A DNA stretch of 64,000 bases from Anaeromyxobacter soli. Lineage in GTDB: Bacteria > Myxococcota > Myxococcia > Myxococcales > Anaeromyxobacteraceae. Shown here piece by piece: positions 60,599 through 64,000 of the stretch. The DNA lies in the NCBI RefSeq assembly GCF_022808855.1, contig NZ_JAKZLF010000006.1, forward strand, positions 117,963 to 181,962. The letters run 5' to 3'. The notes beneath the pieces are model-generated. The model ran no database searches, had not been told where the DNA came from, and saw nothing but the letters and a program-made list of their open reading frames with translations. Every line of letters starts with the position of its first letter. Within the stretch, counting starts at the first letter, position 1. The position numbers and the translations under genes are program-made.

Positions 60599-60635
60599 CG
60601 CCGCTGGCAGTCGGTTGGGTCGAGTGCCAGCGGCG
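60599..60635. promoter_or_regulatory. CIRCE-like HrcA operator, proximal copy
   Basis: CGCCGCTGGCAGTC (60599-60612) - nine bases - GAGTGCCAGCGGCG (60622-60635) is a 14-base inverted repeat with one mismatch. The core CTGGCAGTC-N9-GAGTGCCAG matches CIRCE at 6/9 and 7/9. It sits at the transcription start of the groES promoter, about 57 bases before the groES ATG. Confidence 0.75.
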
Positions 60636-60691
60636 TGAACGACCTGCTCATCGTCCCGGCGCGGCGCGCCGGGATCACACCGGAGGCATCC

Positions 60692-62668
<1,977 letters not shown>

Positions 62669-63316
62669 CTCGCCTCCCGCCGGCCCCGCGCCCGCCTCAG
62701 GGCGGCGCGGACCGCGGGAACGCTCGCAGGAATCGAAGGGCCGCCGGGAGACCGGCGGCCCTTTTTCTTTGGCATTTCCATTGGCGCCGCCAGGCGAGCG
62801 CGGTCGCGCTGCTCGCGCTGCTCGCGGTCTCCGCCCCTCGCCGGTCACGTCTACCGGGTTCGCGGGCGTGTCGGTCGAGGGTCTGCAGGTACTCCTACGC
62901 TCAGAGCGATCGACGCGACGGGTGTGGCGTTCGGCCGCGAGCCCATGACACCGCTCGTGTGCTGCACGATGCGGCATACAGCGCCGCGGGCAATTCGGGT
63001 CTTCCGGTGGACCACTGGTCGGGATTCGGGCCGCCCGGAGAACGAGCACCCGACCGAGTCCTTGTGTTTCACGGGAGTGTATCACGATGCGCGCACGCGA
63101 AGTGAAAGGCCGGATTCCCCTGGCCTCTCACTCTTGGAACCACCGGGGTCATCGATGCTCGCCGGGATGGTGGCGGCACAGCTGCTGTTCTTGACGCAGG
63201 GAGTCTGTGCCACCGGGAGTACGCGTACCTGCAAGCTCAGCGGCTGCGCCACTGCCGAGCAAGTCTGCCACCTGACGCGACGCCTCCGTGGTACCGGCCC
63301 CCACGGAGCTTAGAAG
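62669..63316. other. 648-base interval after groEL with no confident gene
   Basis: Apart from the groEL terminator (62736-62770), the interval has mixed composition and no frame with family character. A frame at 62924-63313 (plus strand) could encode about 129 residues with one hydrophobic stretch (MLAGMVAAQLLFLTQGVCA, starting near 63155). It lacks a ribosome site and looks non-coding upstream. The sequence is less GC-rich than the rest of the window, hinting at acquired DNA or a former island edge. Confidence 0.5.
62736..62770 (+). terminator. Rho-independent terminator of groESL
   Basis: AAGGGCCGCCGG (62736-62747) - GAGA - CCGGCGGCCC (62752-62761) TTTTTCTTT: a perfect GC stem, tetraloop and T-run, about 70 bases past the groEL stop. 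Confidence 0.93.
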
Positions 63317-63424
63317 ATGTTCAAGTCCGAGTGGAAAGGTTGGCTCATCATCACCTTTGCGCTTCCGGTTGTCGCCCTGGTTCTAGCCCTGCTTGTCGTG
63401 CTCGTCCTTCGGTTCGTCCATTAG
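63317..63424 (+). CDS. Small single-pass membrane protein (35 aa)
   Basis: The ATG at 63317 has GGAG nine bases before it. The 35-residue product is MFKSEWKGWL, then a continuous hydrophobic stretch (IITFALPVVALVLALLVVLV), and LRFVH. This is a short cytoplasmic basic start, one membrane helix and a short basic end. It is followed 34 bases later by another membrane protein gene. Such small hydrophobic proteins may regulate neighbours or be toxins; nothing here decides. Being short, its coding status is not certain. Confidence 0.5.
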   Translation: MFKSEWKGWLIITFALPVVALVLALLVVLVLRFVH

Positions 63425-63458
63425 CCGTGACTCGACATCCGTTGGTCCTGCCGTGGAA

Positions 63459-63908
63459 ATGAAACTCAGGTGTACCCCAGCCACGCCATTGTGGGTTGGC
63501 GCGGGTGCGGCGCTACTTGGGATAGGGCTCACCGTCCTGCCGGGATACCGAAACGCCCTCGGCGTCGTGCGATCGGCAAGCGTTCTATCGATATCCGTTG
63601 GCCCGGCACTCGTCTGCGCACTGATGCACGTTGGCTGTGCAGTACTGGCAACAACGCGGCAACCCCCTCGAGGTCGCATCGTCGTGCTCTGCGGCGTCTA
63701 CGACGTCATCGTCGGCGCGTTGATGTGGGTTCCATGGGCGGGGCTTTGGTTCAGTCTGTTCGCGCCGTTCAGCTTCGTGGCTTTCATCGCGGCGTACGGA
63801 TCTCGCGGCGTCCAAGTACTGGGCTACATCGCAGCGGCCACGGCAACCTTCACGATTGGCATCTGGATCGTGGGGGTGCGGTACCAAGACATCGCTGACG
63901 CTTTTTGA
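63459..63908 (+). CDS. Small integral membrane protein, about four helices
   Basis: The 149-residue protein uses the ATG at 63459 (GTGGAA just before). Hydrophobic stretches at about residues 11-29, 42-65, 75-90 and 98-140 (ATPLWVGAGAALLGIGLTVL, GPALVCALMHVGCAVLA, VVLCGVYDVIVGALMWVPW, LFAPFSFVAFIAAYG...GYIAAATATFTIGIWIVGV) indicate four or five membrane helices. I do not recognise the family. Its last codons (QDIADAF) lie in a segment that repeats 26 bases further on, beside a probable insertion element, so its C-terminus may have been altered by the insertion. Confidence 0.6.
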   Translation: MKLRCTPATPLWVGAGAALLGIGLTVLPGYRNALGVVRSASVLSISVGPALVCALMHVGCAVLATTRQPPRGRIVVLCGVYDVIVGALMWVPWAGLWFSLFAPFSFVAFIAAYGSRGVQVLGYIAAATATFTIGIWIVGVRYQDIADAF

Positions 63909-63925
63909 GTCAGGACATCGCTGAC
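63888..63925. repeat. Direct repeat at a probable insertion-element edge
   Basis: GACATCGCTGAC occurs at 63888-63899 and again at 63914-63925, separated by 14 bases, immediately before the start of a transposase-like gene. It overlaps the stop region of the membrane-protein gene. It may come from the insertion event or be an end sequence of the element. Confidence 0.5.
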
Positions 63926-63972
63926 AGTCGTGGCTGCTCGACTGTGGCGTGCCCTGGAAAGTTCAGCGAGCC

Positions 63973-64000
63973 ATGAGCCAGAAGCTGGAGTTCGTCGAGA
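63973..64000 (+). mobile_element. Start of a probable transposase gene (truncated by the window end)
   Basis: The first codons after the ATG at 63973 read MSQKLEFVE. This resembles the N-terminus of IS481/IS3-type transposases (M-S/N-x-K/R-L-x-F-V), which continue into a helix-turn-helix. Only nine complete codons are available. TGTGGCGTGCC near 63940 might be the element's left end. Both calls need the next bases. Confidence 0.45.

Noticed and set aside
62924..63313. A 129-codon frame after groEL
   Set aside because: No ribosome site and no recognisable composition except a short hydrophobic stretch; described in the gap entry instead.

Overview
The window is very GC-rich DNA with strong third-position G/C bias, and its protein-coding strands leave long non-coding shadow frames opposite them. 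The gene content points to a myxobacterium of the Anaeromyxobacter type. Evidence includes a MYXO-CTERM sorting tail, paired bactofilins beside a ParB-like (PadC-type) protein, Ser/Thr kinases fused to TPR arrays, a CxxCH haem-motif exported protein, orphan histidine kinases and groESL preceded by CIRCE-like operators. The species assignment is inference from gene content only.

Left part (1-29 kb), accessory and regulatory. It opens inside a secreted InlB-type repeat protein. Two divergent orphan histidine kinases follow, then an NAD-dependent epimerase, a LuxR-type TPR regulator with an FAD oxidoreductase, and an RCC1 propeller lipoprotein that carries a 2-nt frameshift. Next come an SDR, a MetA-type outer-membrane protein, a haem-motif/choice-of-anchor-D protein, a MOSC-ferredoxin reductase fusion, a large kinase-TPR receptor and a large lipoprotein. 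A TetR regulator then faces an isolated nuoB-nuoD pair across a double palindromic operator. An IS200-like (TnpA_REP) transposase and a five-PAS hybrid kinase follow. A small envelope protein starts inside a decayed second copy of the RCC1 gene's 3' end.

Middle part (29-53 kb), core and envelope. It holds tRNA-Gly(GCC) with a near-consensus promoter and TTCG-loop terminator, a family-9 glycosyltransferase, pgsA, a TPR-AIM24 protein coupled to a lytic transglycosylase, and nadB. A tightly overlapping minus-strand operon follows: bactofilin - bactofilin - ParB-like - pyrE - lipoprotein. Then come a lipase-like hydrolase, a TPR lipid/envelope-type protein, a HTH-pseudoreceiver, a nitrilase-family amidase, a MYXO-CTERM/outer-membrane pair and a catalytically dead aspartate-semialdehyde dehydrogenase paralogue (USG-1 type). 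After a TIGR01777 epimerase and an M50 protease comes the classic uppS-cdsA-dxr-rseP-tsaB cluster for isoprenoid, phospholipid and envelope-stress functions.

Right part (53-64 kb). It contains a cytosolic Ser/Thr kinase, a Tat-signal protein whose frame is interrupted by a single TGA followed by a SECIS-sized hairpin, and a DnaC-like ATPase with its partner. Aspartokinase, rpoZ with a clear sigma-70-type promoter, two coupled genes of unknown function, and the groES-groEL operon with two CIRCE-like elements and a terminator come next. The last 1.2 kb is less GC-rich, holds two small membrane-protein genes, and ends in the first codons of a probable transposase.

Most attention should go to the TGA-interrupted Tat protein, the TetR-nuoBD module, the frameshifted RCC1 gene with its decayed copy 21 kb away, and the dead ASD paralogue.
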